Both the position numbers and the translations under genes were made by a program. The notes beneath the pieces were generated by a model. The model did no database searches. It was given only the letters and a program-made list of their open reading frames with translations, and was not told where the DNA came from. A stretch of 14,377 bases of DNA from an uncultured Bacteroidaceae bacterium (lineage in GTDB: Bacteria; Bacteroidota; Bacteroidia; Bacteroidales; Bacteroidaceae): positions 1 through 14,377 of the forward strand of contig CAJGCJ010000041.1 in the NCBI GenBank assembly GCA_904501775.1. The letters are read 5' to 3'. Positions 7,636 to 14,377 of the stretch are shown one piece after another (the first letter of the stretch is position 1; each line of letters starts with the position of its first letter).

Positions 7636-9197
7636 GCCCTACATTCATAACATTAGATGAGTTCCGTCCACGCATGGAAGAGCTGCGACGCAGCGGCATG
7701 GATTTTTTACGAGATATAATAGGTATGGATTGGGAAGCAGATGGCCTTGGTGCTATCTACGCTCTTGAAAACAGCTCGACAAAAGAGAACATACAGATAG
7801 CTGTACGTTGTGCCAATCGCGAGAAGCCTCAGATACCCACAGTATGTGACATGTGGAGCGTAGCCGAGTTCTACGAGCGCGAGGTATACGATTTCTACGG
7901 CATAGAGTTCAGTGGACACCCCGACATGCGCCGTCTCTTCCTCAGAAACGACTGGGTAGGCTACCCACTGCGCAAGGATTACGACGAGAGCGAGGCTATA
8001 AATCCCATAAGGATGGAGAGCGAGACACCCGAGGACCTTCAGCGTCAGACCGAGATTGAAGAGGACGAGGCACGCGAACTGTTCGTAAAGCAGACAAACA
8101 AAATTTTTGGCGACCAATACATTATAAATATCGGTCCTCAACACCCTGCGACACACGGAGTGCTGCGTTTCCGCTTGGCTCTCGACGGTGAGGAGATAAG
8201 AAAGATTGACGTTCACTGCGGTTACATACACCGAGGTATTGAGAAGTTGAGCGAAAAGCTCACCTATCCGCAGATATTGGCATTCACCGACCGTCTCGAC
8301 TACCTCAGTGCCCATCAGAACCGCCATGCTTTGTGCATGTGTATCGAAAAGGCTATGGGACTTGAAGTTACCGACCGTACACAGTACATACGTACCATAA
8401 TGGACGAGCTGCAACGTATCGATTCGCACTTACTCTTCCTTTCGTGTGCAGCAATGGACCTCGGTGCCATAACAGCATTCATCTATGGTTTCCGCGACCG
8501 CGAGAAGATTCTAGACATCTTCGAAGAGGTTACCGGCGGACGTCTTATACAGAACTACAATGTAATAGGTGGAGTACAGGCCGACATTACCCCCGACTTT
8601 GCAAAGAAAGTCAAGGAGTATTGCCAATACCAGAAGAAGAAAATCAATGAATACAACGACGTATTCACAAACAACACCATTACCCGTAAACGTATGATTG
8701 GTGTAGGAAAGCTATCGCTCGAGGATGCCATCTCATACGGCTGTACAGGTGGTACAGGACGTGCCTCGGGCTGGGCATGCGACGTTCGCAAGCGTCACCC
8801 CTATGCACTCTACGATAAGGTGGACTTCAAGGAGATAATATACACAAACGGCGATTGCTACGACCGTTACCTTGTACGTCTCGACGAGATTCTCGAGTCT
8901 ATACACATCATTGAGCAGTTGATAGACAACATTCCCGAGGGCGACTATAAGGTTAAGACAAAACCAATTATACGTATCCCCGAAGGACAATACAGCACAT
9001 CGGTCGAGGGTTCACGCGGCGAGTTCGGTGTATTCATCGAGAGCCACGGCGACAAATCGCCCTATCGCATCAAGTTCCGTCCTATGGGATTGCCATTGGT
9101 AGCAGCCATGCACAAGATTCTGAAAGGCGCCAAGATTGCCGACCTTATTGCAATAGGCGCAACGCTCGATTACGTTATTCCCGACATTGACCGATAA
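7632..9197 (+). CDS. nuoCD: Complex I fused subunit C/D
   Basis: A 521-residue fusion of the two connecting-arm subunits. Residues 1 to about 118 are NuoC-like, ending in the signature EREVYDFYGIEFSGHPD (82-98) and GYPLRKDY (110-117). An acidic linker (about 119-160, with EIEEDEARE) follows, and then NuoD (about 163-521), which together with NuoB forms the quinone pocket. By alignment to Thermus Nqo4, the quinone-contacting residues are His175 in GPQHPATHG and Tyr224 in TDRLDY, and both are present. Other NuoD blocks are GYIHRGIEK, GGTGRASG and SRGEFG, with the usual ...DIDR terminus. The protein is shorter than the ~600-residue E. coli fusion, mainly because the NuoC part is trimmed at its N-terminus. 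nuoH follows after only 11 nt; nuoE, nuoF and nuoG, which come next in E. coli, are absent. Confidence 0.97.
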   Translation: MSPTFITLDEFRPRMEELRRSGMDFLRDIIGMDWEADGLGAIYALENSSTKENIQIAVRCANREKPQIPTVCDMWSVAEFYEREVYDFYGIEFSGHPDMRRLFLRNDWVGYPLRKDYDESEAINPIRMESETPEDLQRQTEIEEDEARELFVKQTNKIFGDQYIINIGPQHPATHGVLRFRLALDGEEIRKIDVHCGYIHRGIEKLSEKLTYPQILAFTDRLDYLSAHQNRHALCMCIEKAMGLEVTDRTQYIRTIMDELQRIDSHLLFLSCAAMDLGAITAFIYGFRDREKILDIFEEVTGGRLIQNYNVIGGVQADITPDFAKKVKEYCQYQKKKINEYNDVFTNNTITRKRMIGVGKLSLEDAISYGCTGGTGRASGWACDVRKRHPYALYDKVDFKEIIYTNGDCYDRYLVRLDEILESIHIIEQLIDNIPEGDYKVKTKPIIRIPEGQYSTSVEGSRGEFGVFIESHGDKSPYRIKFRPMGLPLVAAMHKILKGAKIADLIAIGATLDYVIPDIDR

Positions 9198-9208
9198 ACA
9201 GAACAGCT

Positions 9209-10285
9209 ATGTTAGATTTCAAGACAATAACAACAGCAATAGACCAATATCTCCATTCAATAATGCCCGAGCAACTGGCATTGGTTACCGAGTGCATATT
9301 GGTTGCACTATGCGCAGTGCTCGCATATGTTGTATTTGCGATAGTAATGATATTCATGGAGCGCAAAGTGTGTGCAGCGTTCCAATGCCGTCTGGGCCCC
9401 ATGAGAGTTGGTCCTTGGGGATTGCTACAGGTATTTGCCGATGTGTTCAAGATGCTCATTAAGGAGATTATAAGCATCGACCGCTCGGACAAGGTACTGT
9501 ACAACCTTGCTCCCTACCTTGTGGTAATGAGTTCGGTGCTCACATTCTGCTGTCTGCCTTTTGCCGACGGATTCCAAGTACTTGACTTCAACATCGGAGT
9601 ATTCTTCATTATGGCGGCATCCTCATTCGGAGTATTGGGTATTCTGCTTGCCGGATGGAGCAGCAACAACAAATATTCAATGATTGGAGCGGTGCGCAGC
9701 GGTGCGCAGATGATCAGCTACGAGCTCTCTATCGGTTTGTGTATACTGGTGATTGTAGTGCTCAGCGGTACAATGCAAATCAGCGAGCTTGTTGAGGCAC
9801 AGCGCGACGGATGGTTCATCTTCAAAGGACACATTCCGGCATTCATAGCCTTTATAATATACCTTATTGCCGGTAATGCCGAGACAAACCGTGCACCGTT
9901 CGACCTTCCCGAGGCCGAGTCGGAGCTGACAGCCGGATTCCACACCGAGTACTCGGGTATGCATTTTGGTTTCTTCTATGTGGCCGAGTTCATGAACCTG
10001 TTCATTGTAGCCGGAATTGCATCTACACTCTTCTTTGGAGGATGGGCACCCTTCTACATTTCGGGATTCGACACATTCAACAACATCATGTGCTACATTC
10101 CCGGCAGCGTATGGTTCTTGGGAAAGACATTCTTTGTAATATGGTTACTAATGTGGGTACGCTGGACCTTCCCCCGTATGCGTATCGACCAAGTCGTATC
10201 ACTCGAGTGGAAATACCTTCTGCCCATAGGCCTTGTCAATCTGCTCATAATGACAATCTGTGTTGTAATGGGATGGATATTCTAA
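9209..10285 (+). CDS. nuoH: Complex I subunit H
   Basis: A 358-residue polytopic membrane subunit, with about eight helices visible, that forms the entry channel for quinone and links its reduction to the proton-pumping arm. The family marks are clear: MERKVCAAFQCRLGPMRVGP (50-69) followed by GLLQVFADVFKMLIKE (71-86), and the loop AETNRAPFDLPEAESEL (224-240) continuing into TAGFHTEYSG (241-250), which is rich in the acidic residues conserved near the quinone cavity. A hydrophobic C-terminus (335-358) ends the protein. The ATG at 9209 opens a short amphipathic lead before helix 1. It lies immediately after nuoCD, which is direct evidence that nuoEFG are missing from their usual place. Confidence 0.97.
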   Translation: MLDFKTITTAIDQYLHSIMPEQLALVTECILVALCAVLAYVVFAIVMIFMERKVCAAFQCRLGPMRVGPWGLLQVFADVFKMLIKEIISIDRSDKVLYNLAPYLVVMSSVLTFCCLPFADGFQVLDFNIGVFFIMAASSFGVLGILLAGWSSNNKYSMIGAVRSGAQMISYELSIGLCILVIVVLSGTMQISELVEAQRDGWFIFKGHIPAFIAFIIYLIAGNAETNRAPFDLPEAESELTAGFHTEYSGMHFGFFYVAEFMNLFIVAGIASTLFFGGWAPFYISGFDTFNNIMCYIPGSVWFLGKTFFVIWLLMWVRWTFPRMRIDQVVSLEWKYLLPIGLVNLLIMTICVVMGWIF

Positions 10286-10302
10286 TAATGTAATCAAGGA
10301 AA

Positions 10303-10308
10303 AAAGGA
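10303..10308 (+). promoter_or_regulatory. Shine-Dalgarno-like site before nuoI
   Basis: AAAGGA lies six nt before the nuoI ATG, in the 29-nt gap after nuoH. It is the clearest ribosome-binding sequence in the operon; most neighbouring starts instead follow directly on, or overlap, the previous stop. It supports the ATG at 10315. Confidence 0.45.
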
Positions 10309-10314
10309 TATAAT

Positions 10315-10761
10315 ATGGAATTCAATAAAACTTATATAGGACGAGTTTTATGTACTATCAAGTCGCTTCTTACGGGACTCAAGACAACATTGACCGAATT
10401 CTTCACCCGTAAGGTAACCGAACAGTACCCCGAAAACAGAAAGACACAGCATATTTCGGACCGTCACCGCGCAATGTTATACATGCCACTCGACGAGAAT
10501 GGCAACAACAAATGTATCGCATGCGGCTTGTGTGCAAACAACTGCCCCAACGGAACAATAACCATCAAGACCAAAATGGTTACCGATGAAGAGACAGGCA
10601 AGAGCAAGAAGGTTCTCGATGAATATATGTACGACCTTGGCTGCTGCATGTATTGCCAGATATGCGTGAACGTATGTCCCAAAGATGCCATTGCATTCAA
10701 CAACCAGTTCGAGAATGCAGTATTCGACCGCAAGAAACTTATCATCAAGCTAAACAAATAA
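10315..10761 (+). CDS. nuoI: Complex I subunit I (2 x 4Fe-4S ferredoxin-like)
   Basis: A 148-residue subunit carrying clusters N6a and N6b, the electron wire between the input site and N2. Both binding motifs are intact: CIACGLCANNCP (Cys67, 70, 73, 77) and CMYCQICVNVCP (Cys111, 114, 117, 121). A further Cys110 directly precedes the second set, giving an unusual Cys-Cys pair; it is not needed as a ligand. The N-terminal ~50 residues form the amphipathic membrane-associated lead usual for this subunit. Because NuoEFG are not encoded nearby, this is the outermost iron-sulfur subunit visible in the operon, and so a plausible docking site for an external donor such as ferredoxin (inference). It is followed after 6 nt by nuoJ. 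Confidence 0.96.
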   Translation: MEFNKTYIGRVLCTIKSLLTGLKTTLTEFFTRKVTEQYPENRKTQHISDRHRAMLYMPLDENGNNKCIACGLCANNCPNGTITIKTKMVTDEETGKSKKVLDEYMYDLGCCMYCQICVNVCPKDAIAFNNQFENAVFDRKKLIIKLNK

Positions 10762-10767
10762 CAGAAT

Positions 10768-11277
10768 ATGGAACTCTCAACCAATTTACTGATATTCACA
10801 GGCCTTGCACTGCTCATGATAACAACGGCCTTTGCTGCTGTAACAACCAGCAGAATTATGCGCGCAGTTACATACCTGCTGTTTGTTCTGTTCGGAACAG
10901 CCGGACTCTACTTTATGATACACTACACATTCCTTGGTGCGGTGCAGATTATAGTATATGCAGGCGGTATAGTAGTCCTGTTCATCTTTGCAGCACTGCT
11001 TATCGGAAAAGGTACAATTGACATTACCCACACATCGAAACGCCGTTACTTTGCCGGTATACTGACATCGATGTCGGGAATGTGCTTCGCACTATACCTT
11101 ATAACAAATGCCAATTTTGTTACAGACAAGTTCAATGTCGAGGGCATTCCCATGAAGACCATCGGTCTGGCGCTTATGGGCACCGCAAAACACAATTATG
11201 TACTCTCGTTCGAGGTACTGAGTATCCTGTTGCTCGCCTGCATGGTAGGAGCCATTATGATTGCACGAAAAAAATAA
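10768..11277 (+). CDS. nuoJ: Complex I subunit J
   Basis: A 169-residue membrane subunit with five predicted helices (about 5-26, 34-50, 55-78, 95-115, 147-166). The third helix has the family sequence FLGAVQIIVYAGGIVVLFIF (55-74). In structurally studied complexes this helix contains the pi-bulge that reorganises during turnover, and Tyr64 lies at the conserved tyrosine position. It sits between the quinone-arm subunits and the pumping subunits. Spacing to nuoK is 7 nt. An in-frame ATG for nuoK at 11261, inside this gene, is ignored in favour of 11285. Confidence 0.95.
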   Translation: MELSTNLLIFTGLALLMITTAFAAVTTSRIMRAVTYLLFVLFGTAGLYFMIHYTFLGAVQIIVYAGGIVVLFIFAALLIGKGTIDITHTSKRRYFAGILTSMSGMCFALYLITNANFVTDKFNVEGIPMKTIGLALMGTAKHNYVLSFEVLSILLLACMVGAIMIARKK

Positions 11278-11284
11278 TACAACT

Positions 11285-11596
11285 ATGATAGTACCTGCTG
11301 AATTTTATCTGGTTCTTGCAACCGTTCTCTTCTTCATCGGAGTATTCGGTTTTTTCACACGACGCAACCTTATATCTCTTCTCATAAGCACCGAGCTTAT
11401 GCTGAATGCTGTTGATATAAACTTTGCAGTCTTCAACGCATACAGCCATCCCGAACATCTCGAAGGTTTCTTCTTCACAATGTTCGGAATAGGTATTGCC
11501 GCAGCCGAGACAGCCGTTGCAATAGCGATAATAATCAATGTATTCCGCAACGCGAAATCGATACATATTAAGAATATGATAGAACTTAAACATTGA
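11285..11596 (+). CDS. nuoK: Complex I subunit K
   Basis: A 103-residue, three-helix membrane subunit related to MnhC/MrpC, part of the central proton pathway. The two functional glutamates are present: Glu37 in LLISTELMLNAVDINF and Glu75 in GIAAAETAVAIAI, matching E. coli Glu36 and Glu72. The ATG at 11285 gives the normal ~100-residue length and starts the conserved hydrophobic sequence almost at once. The alternative at 11261 would add eight hydrophilic residues and overlap nuoJ. The TGA stop (11594-11596) shares its last A with the ATG of nuoL, a one-base overlap that suggests coupled translation. Confidence 0.96.
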   Translation: MIVPAEFYLVLATVLFFIGVFGFFTRRNLISLLISTELMLNAVDINFAVFNAYSHPEHLEGFFFTMFGIGIAAAETAVAIAIIINVFRNAKSIHIKNMIELKH

Positions 11597-13527
11597 TGAA
11601 CATGGATTTCACAATACTTATATTAGCACTACCCCTAATCAGTTTCCTTATTCTGGGACTGGCAGGAATGAAGATGTCGCATAAAGCAGCCGGCATCTTG
11701 GGCAGCATTTCACTTGCTGCGGTCGCAGTTCTTTCATATGTTACAGCTGCGCTCTATTTTGGTGCAGGACGTAATGCCGAAGGCCTGTACGAGACTCTGA
11801 TACCCTACAACATCAACTGGTTGCCATTGGGAGATACACTTAGCATTGAAATGGGTATCATGCTCGACCCCATTTCTGTAATGATGCTTATAGTAATCTC
11901 AACAGTGAGCCTTATGGTGCACATATACTCATTGGGATACATGAAAGGCGAGAAAGGTTTCCAGCGCTACTATGCCTACCTGTCGCTCTTTACATTCTCT
12001 ATGCTCGGCCTTGTTGTGGCAACCAACATTTTCCAGATGTATGTATTCTGGGAGCTTGTGGGAGTATCGTCTTACCTACTGATTGGTTTCTACTACACCA
12101 AGCCTGCAGCCATTGCTGCATCGAAGAAGGCGTTTATCGTAACCCGTTTTGCCGACCTCTTCTTCCTTATAGGTATTCTGCTGTACGGATATTATGCCGA
12201 GACATTCTCGTTCACCCCGAGTGAAACAGTACTGTTGTCGGCAGGCGCAGTGCTCCCCATGGCACTGGGACTAATGTTCGTAGGCGGTGCAGGTAAAAGT
12301 GCGATGTTCCCGTTGCACATATGGCTACCCGATGCAATGGAAGGCCCCACACCCGTATCGGCACTTATCCATGCGGCAACAATGGTTGTGGCAGGTGTCT
12401 ACCTTGTTGCAAGAATGTTCCCCTTGTTCATTGACTTTGCACCCGACACACTGCATATAATTGCATATGTAGGAGCATTCACTGCACTATATGCAGCAAT
12501 TGTGGCATGCGTACAGACCGATATCAAACGTGTACTTGCATTCTCGACAATATCACAGATTGCATTCATGATGGTAGCACTCGGAGTGTGTACATCAGAC
12601 GACCCCCACCATGGCGGATTGGGATACATGGCATCCATGTTCCATCTGTTCACACATGCCATGTTCAAGGGACTGCTGTTCCTTGGTGCAGGAGCAATAA
12701 TACATGCGGTACACAGCAACGAAAAAGACCAGATGGGTGGCCTGCGCAAATACATGCCTGTGACACACATCACATTCCTCATTGCTTGCCTTGCCATAGC
12801 AGGTATACCTCCTTTCAGCGGATTTTTCAGTAAAGACGAGATTCTTGTGGCATGCTACGACTACTCGAACATGATGGGAATATTCATGAGCATTGTTGCA
12901 GCACTCACAGCATTCTACATGTTCCGTCTCTACTATCTTATATTCTGGGGCGAGAGCCACTACGAGAAGCAGTTGTCCGAGTACAATGCCGGCAAGAGCA
13001 GCCACAAACCGCACAAGCCTCACGAGGCTCCTGCCACAATGACCGTCCCCCTTGTGGTGTTGGCACTGGTTACTCTCTTTTCGGGATTCATACCTTTCGG
13101 ACATTTCATCAGCAGTGACGGCCATCTGTACGACATTCACCTTAACTGGAATGTAGCGACAATAAGCATCGCTCTTGCCGTTGCGGGTATCTTCATGGCA
13201 ACAATAATGTATATCAAGGGCAAGAGCCCCATCACTGCTGCCATCAACCATAACATGAGCAACATTATCGAGGCTGCATATCACCGTTTCTACATGGACG
13301 AGCTCTGGTTGTTTGTAACCAAGAAAATTATATTCAACTGCATCAGCCGACCCATCGCATGGTTCGACCGCCACATAATAGACGGTGCAATGGATATGCT
13401 CGCTACAGTAACACAGAAGATAGGTGATTATGTGCGCCCGTTGCAGAGCGGAAACGTACAGAGCTACTGTATGTGGTTCCTTGGTGGTGCACTCGTCATA
13501 CTCGCCACATTGCTAATTTTCATTTAA
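11596..13527 (+). CDS. nuoL: Complex I subunit L (distal antiporter-like proton pump)
   Basis: A 643-residue membrane protein with well over a dozen predicted helices, one of the three Mrp-antiporter-like pumping subunits. The charged chain expected in the membrane is visible: Glu153 in VFWELVGVSSYLLIGF (E. coli Glu144), Lys234 in GAGKSAMFPLHIWLPDA (E. coli Lys229), Lys358 in HAMFKGLLFLGAG, and Lys413 in PFSGFFSKDEIL (E. coli Lys399). A histidine-rich loop (about 453-478) and a long C-terminal extension for the lateral amphipathic helix (about 540-620) precede the last membrane helix. I chose the ATG at 11596, which overlaps the nuoK stop as TGATG. The ATG at 11602 (MDFTILIL) is equally good by homology. 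The TTG at 11593 is less likely. Confidence 0.97.
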   Translation: MNMDFTILILALPLISFLILGLAGMKMSHKAAGILGSISLAAVAVLSYVTAALYFGAGRNAEGLYETLIPYNINWLPLGDTLSIEMGIMLDPISVMMLIVISTVSLMVHIYSLGYMKGEKGFQRYYAYLSLFTFSMLGLVVATNIFQMYVFWELVGVSSYLLIGFYYTKPAAIAASKKAFIVTRFADLFFLIGILLYGYYAETFSFTPSETVLLSAGAVLPMALGLMFVGGAGKSAMFPLHIWLPDAMEGPTPVSALIHAATMVVAGVYLVARMFPLFIDFAPDTLHIIAYVGAFTALYAAIVACVQTDIKRVLAFSTISQIAFMMVALGVCTSDDPHHGGLGYMASMFHLFTHAMFKGLLFLGAGAIIHAVHSNEKDQMGGLRKYMPVTHITFLIACLAIAGIPPFSGFFSKDEILVACYDYSNMMGIFMSIVAALTAFYMFRLYYLIFWGESHYEKQLSEYNAGKSSHKPHKPHEAPATMTVPLVVLALVTLFSGFIPFGHFISSDGHLYDIHLNWNVATISIALAVAGIFMATIMYIKGKSPITAAINHNMSNIIEAAYHRFYMDELWLFVTKKIIFNCISRPIAWFDRHIIDGAMDMLATVTQKIGDYVRPLQSGNVQSYCMWFLGGALVILATLLIFI

Positions 13528-13555
13528 TACTCCCAACCCCGAATACTATACAACA

Positions 13556-14377
13556 ATGAATATCCTTAATTTATTTGTAGTAATTCCACTTGTAATGCTT
13601 TTGGCATTGTGGCTGTGCCGCAACATAAAGCAAATACGAACAGTAATGGTAATTGGGTCGACAATGCTGCTGGCATTATCGGTATATCTTACCATCGACT
13701 TTATAGCACAGCGTAATGCCGGTGTAACAGCAGCGCAGCTCTATACCGACTCGTGGTGCTGGTATCCTGCACTGAACATCAATTACTCGATAGGAGTAGA
13801 CGGAATTTCGGTAGCGATGATTCTGCTCTCGTCAATTATTGTGTTCACAGGAACATTCGCATCGTGGAACATCAAGCCACAGCCAAAAGAGTTCTTCCTC
13901 TGGTATGTATTGCTGTCGTTGGGAGTATACGGTTTCTTCATAACAACCGACATGTTTGCCATGTTCATGTTCTATGAGACAGCACTCATTCCCATGTATC
14001 TGCTCATTGGAGTATGGGGAAGCGGCAAGAAGGAGTATTCGGCCATGAAGCTTACACTTATGCTCATGGGCGGCTCGGCATTCTTGCTTATGGGTATCCT
14101 CGGCATATATTTTGGCAGTGGAGCAACCACAATGAACATACACGAGATTGCAGCGATGAACAACATCGACACCAATCTGCAGTATATATTCTTCCCCATG
14201 ACATTTATTGGCTTTGGAGTGCTCGGTGCCCTCTTTCCATTCCACACATGGAGCCCCGACGGTCACGCAAGTGCCCCCACATCTGTATCAATGCTGCACG
14301 CCGGTGTTCTTATGAAGCTTGGAGGTTACGGATGTTTCCGCATTGCAATGTATCTTATGCCACAGGCTGCAAATGAC
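13556..14377 (+). CDS. nuoM: Complex I subunit M (antiporter-like proton pump), 3' end outside window
   Basis: The first 274 codons of NuoM; the frame stays open to the last base. The ATG at 13556 follows nuoL by 28 nt. The usual marks are present: VDGISVAMILLSS (81-93), the functional Glu141 in MFYETALIPMYLLIG (E. coli Glu144), and the TM7-TM8 block LFPFHTWSPDGHASAPTS (226-243) followed by HAGVLMKLGGYG (248-259), with Lys254 at the E. coli Lys265 position. The TM7 lysine is missing. NuoL in this window reads GKSAMFPLHIWLPD, whereas NuoM reads VLGALFPFHTWSPD, placing Leu223 where Lys is expected (E. coli Lys234). No lysine occurs elsewhere between residues 167 and 253. The rest of the gene, and presumably nuoN, lie to the right. 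Confidence 0.96.
   Translation, partial: MNILNLFVVIPLVMLLALWLCRNIKQIRTVMVIGSTMLLALSVYLTIDFIAQRNAGVTAAQLYTDSWCWYPALNINYSIGVDGISVAMILLSSIIVFTGTFASWNIKPQPKEFFLWYVLLSLGVYGFFITTDMFAMFMFYETALIPMYLLIGVWGSGKKEYSAMKLTLMLMGGSAFLLMGILGIYFGSGATTMNIHEIAAMNNIDTNLQYIFFPMTFIGFGVLGALFPFHTWSPDGHASAPTSVSMLHAGVLMKLGGYGCFRIAMYLMPQAAND

Noticed and set aside
9689..9708. Tandem repeat of the 10-mer GCGGTGCGCA within nuoH
   Set aside because: Only two copies, and they encode the normal conserved NuoH sequence AVRSGAQ, so this is likely codon coincidence.
11261..11284. Upstream in-frame ATG for nuoK
   Set aside because: It lies inside nuoJ and adds hydrophilic residues before the first membrane helix; 11285 gives the normal length.
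12595..13374. Minus-strand open frame of 259 codons inside nuoL
   Set aside because: It is antisense to the conserved NuoL core; there is no start context and the composition is shadow-like.

Overview
This window looks like a chromosomal stretch of a Bacteroidales bacterium (Bacteroides/Prevotella/Muribaculaceae-type, probably gut-associated). The evidence is a NuoCD fusion inside a nuo operon that lacks nuoEFG, a single-chain large-type PurL, a UvrA C-terminus of the Bacteroidota form, two matches to the Bacteroidota -7 promoter box TAnnTTTG, and weak or absent Shine-Dalgarno sequences before most genes. I see no mobile element, CRISPR array, tRNA or rRNA, and the base and codon use look even throughout. 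This is core chromosome rather than an accessory island.

Layout. Bases 1-423 (+) hold the 3' end of uvrA (excision repair). Convergent to it, bases 557-1683 (-) hold two overlapping genes for a split, short-chain chromate (CHR) transporter pair. Upstream of these on the same strand, bases 1778-5479 hold purL, the FGAM synthase of de novo purine synthesis. A perfect 34-bp palindrome, probably the purL terminator, sits in the short gap between purL and the CHR pair. A 278-bp divergent spacer (5480-5757) carries several small inverted repeats and a promoter for a ZIP-family metal transporter (5758-6531, +). From 6647 to the right edge runs the respiratory complex I operon in the order nuoA, nuoB, nuoCD, nuoH, nuoI, nuoJ, nuoK, nuoL, nuoM (cut by the edge), behind its own TAnnTTTG promoter.

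How the genes work together. The nuo genes encode the membrane arm (A, H, J, K, L, M) and the quinone-reducing connecting arm (B, CD, I) of a proton-pumping quinone oxidoreductase. The genes for the NADH-oxidising module (E, F, G) would be expected between nuoCD and nuoH, but only 11 bases separate those two. The enzyme is therefore an 11-subunit-type complex I whose electron donor is not encoded here; reduced ferredoxin or flavodoxin is the usual inference. Tight spacing and several start/stop overlaps argue for one transcript with coupled translation. The other genes appear to be independent units.

Novelty. I found no clearly undescribed system. The points most worth a second look are the missing NADH module, the loss in NuoM of the lysine that lies in transmembrane helix 7 of its antiporter-like relatives (NuoL in this same window keeps it), and the terminator-like palindrome placed 16 nt upstream of the first CHR start codon.
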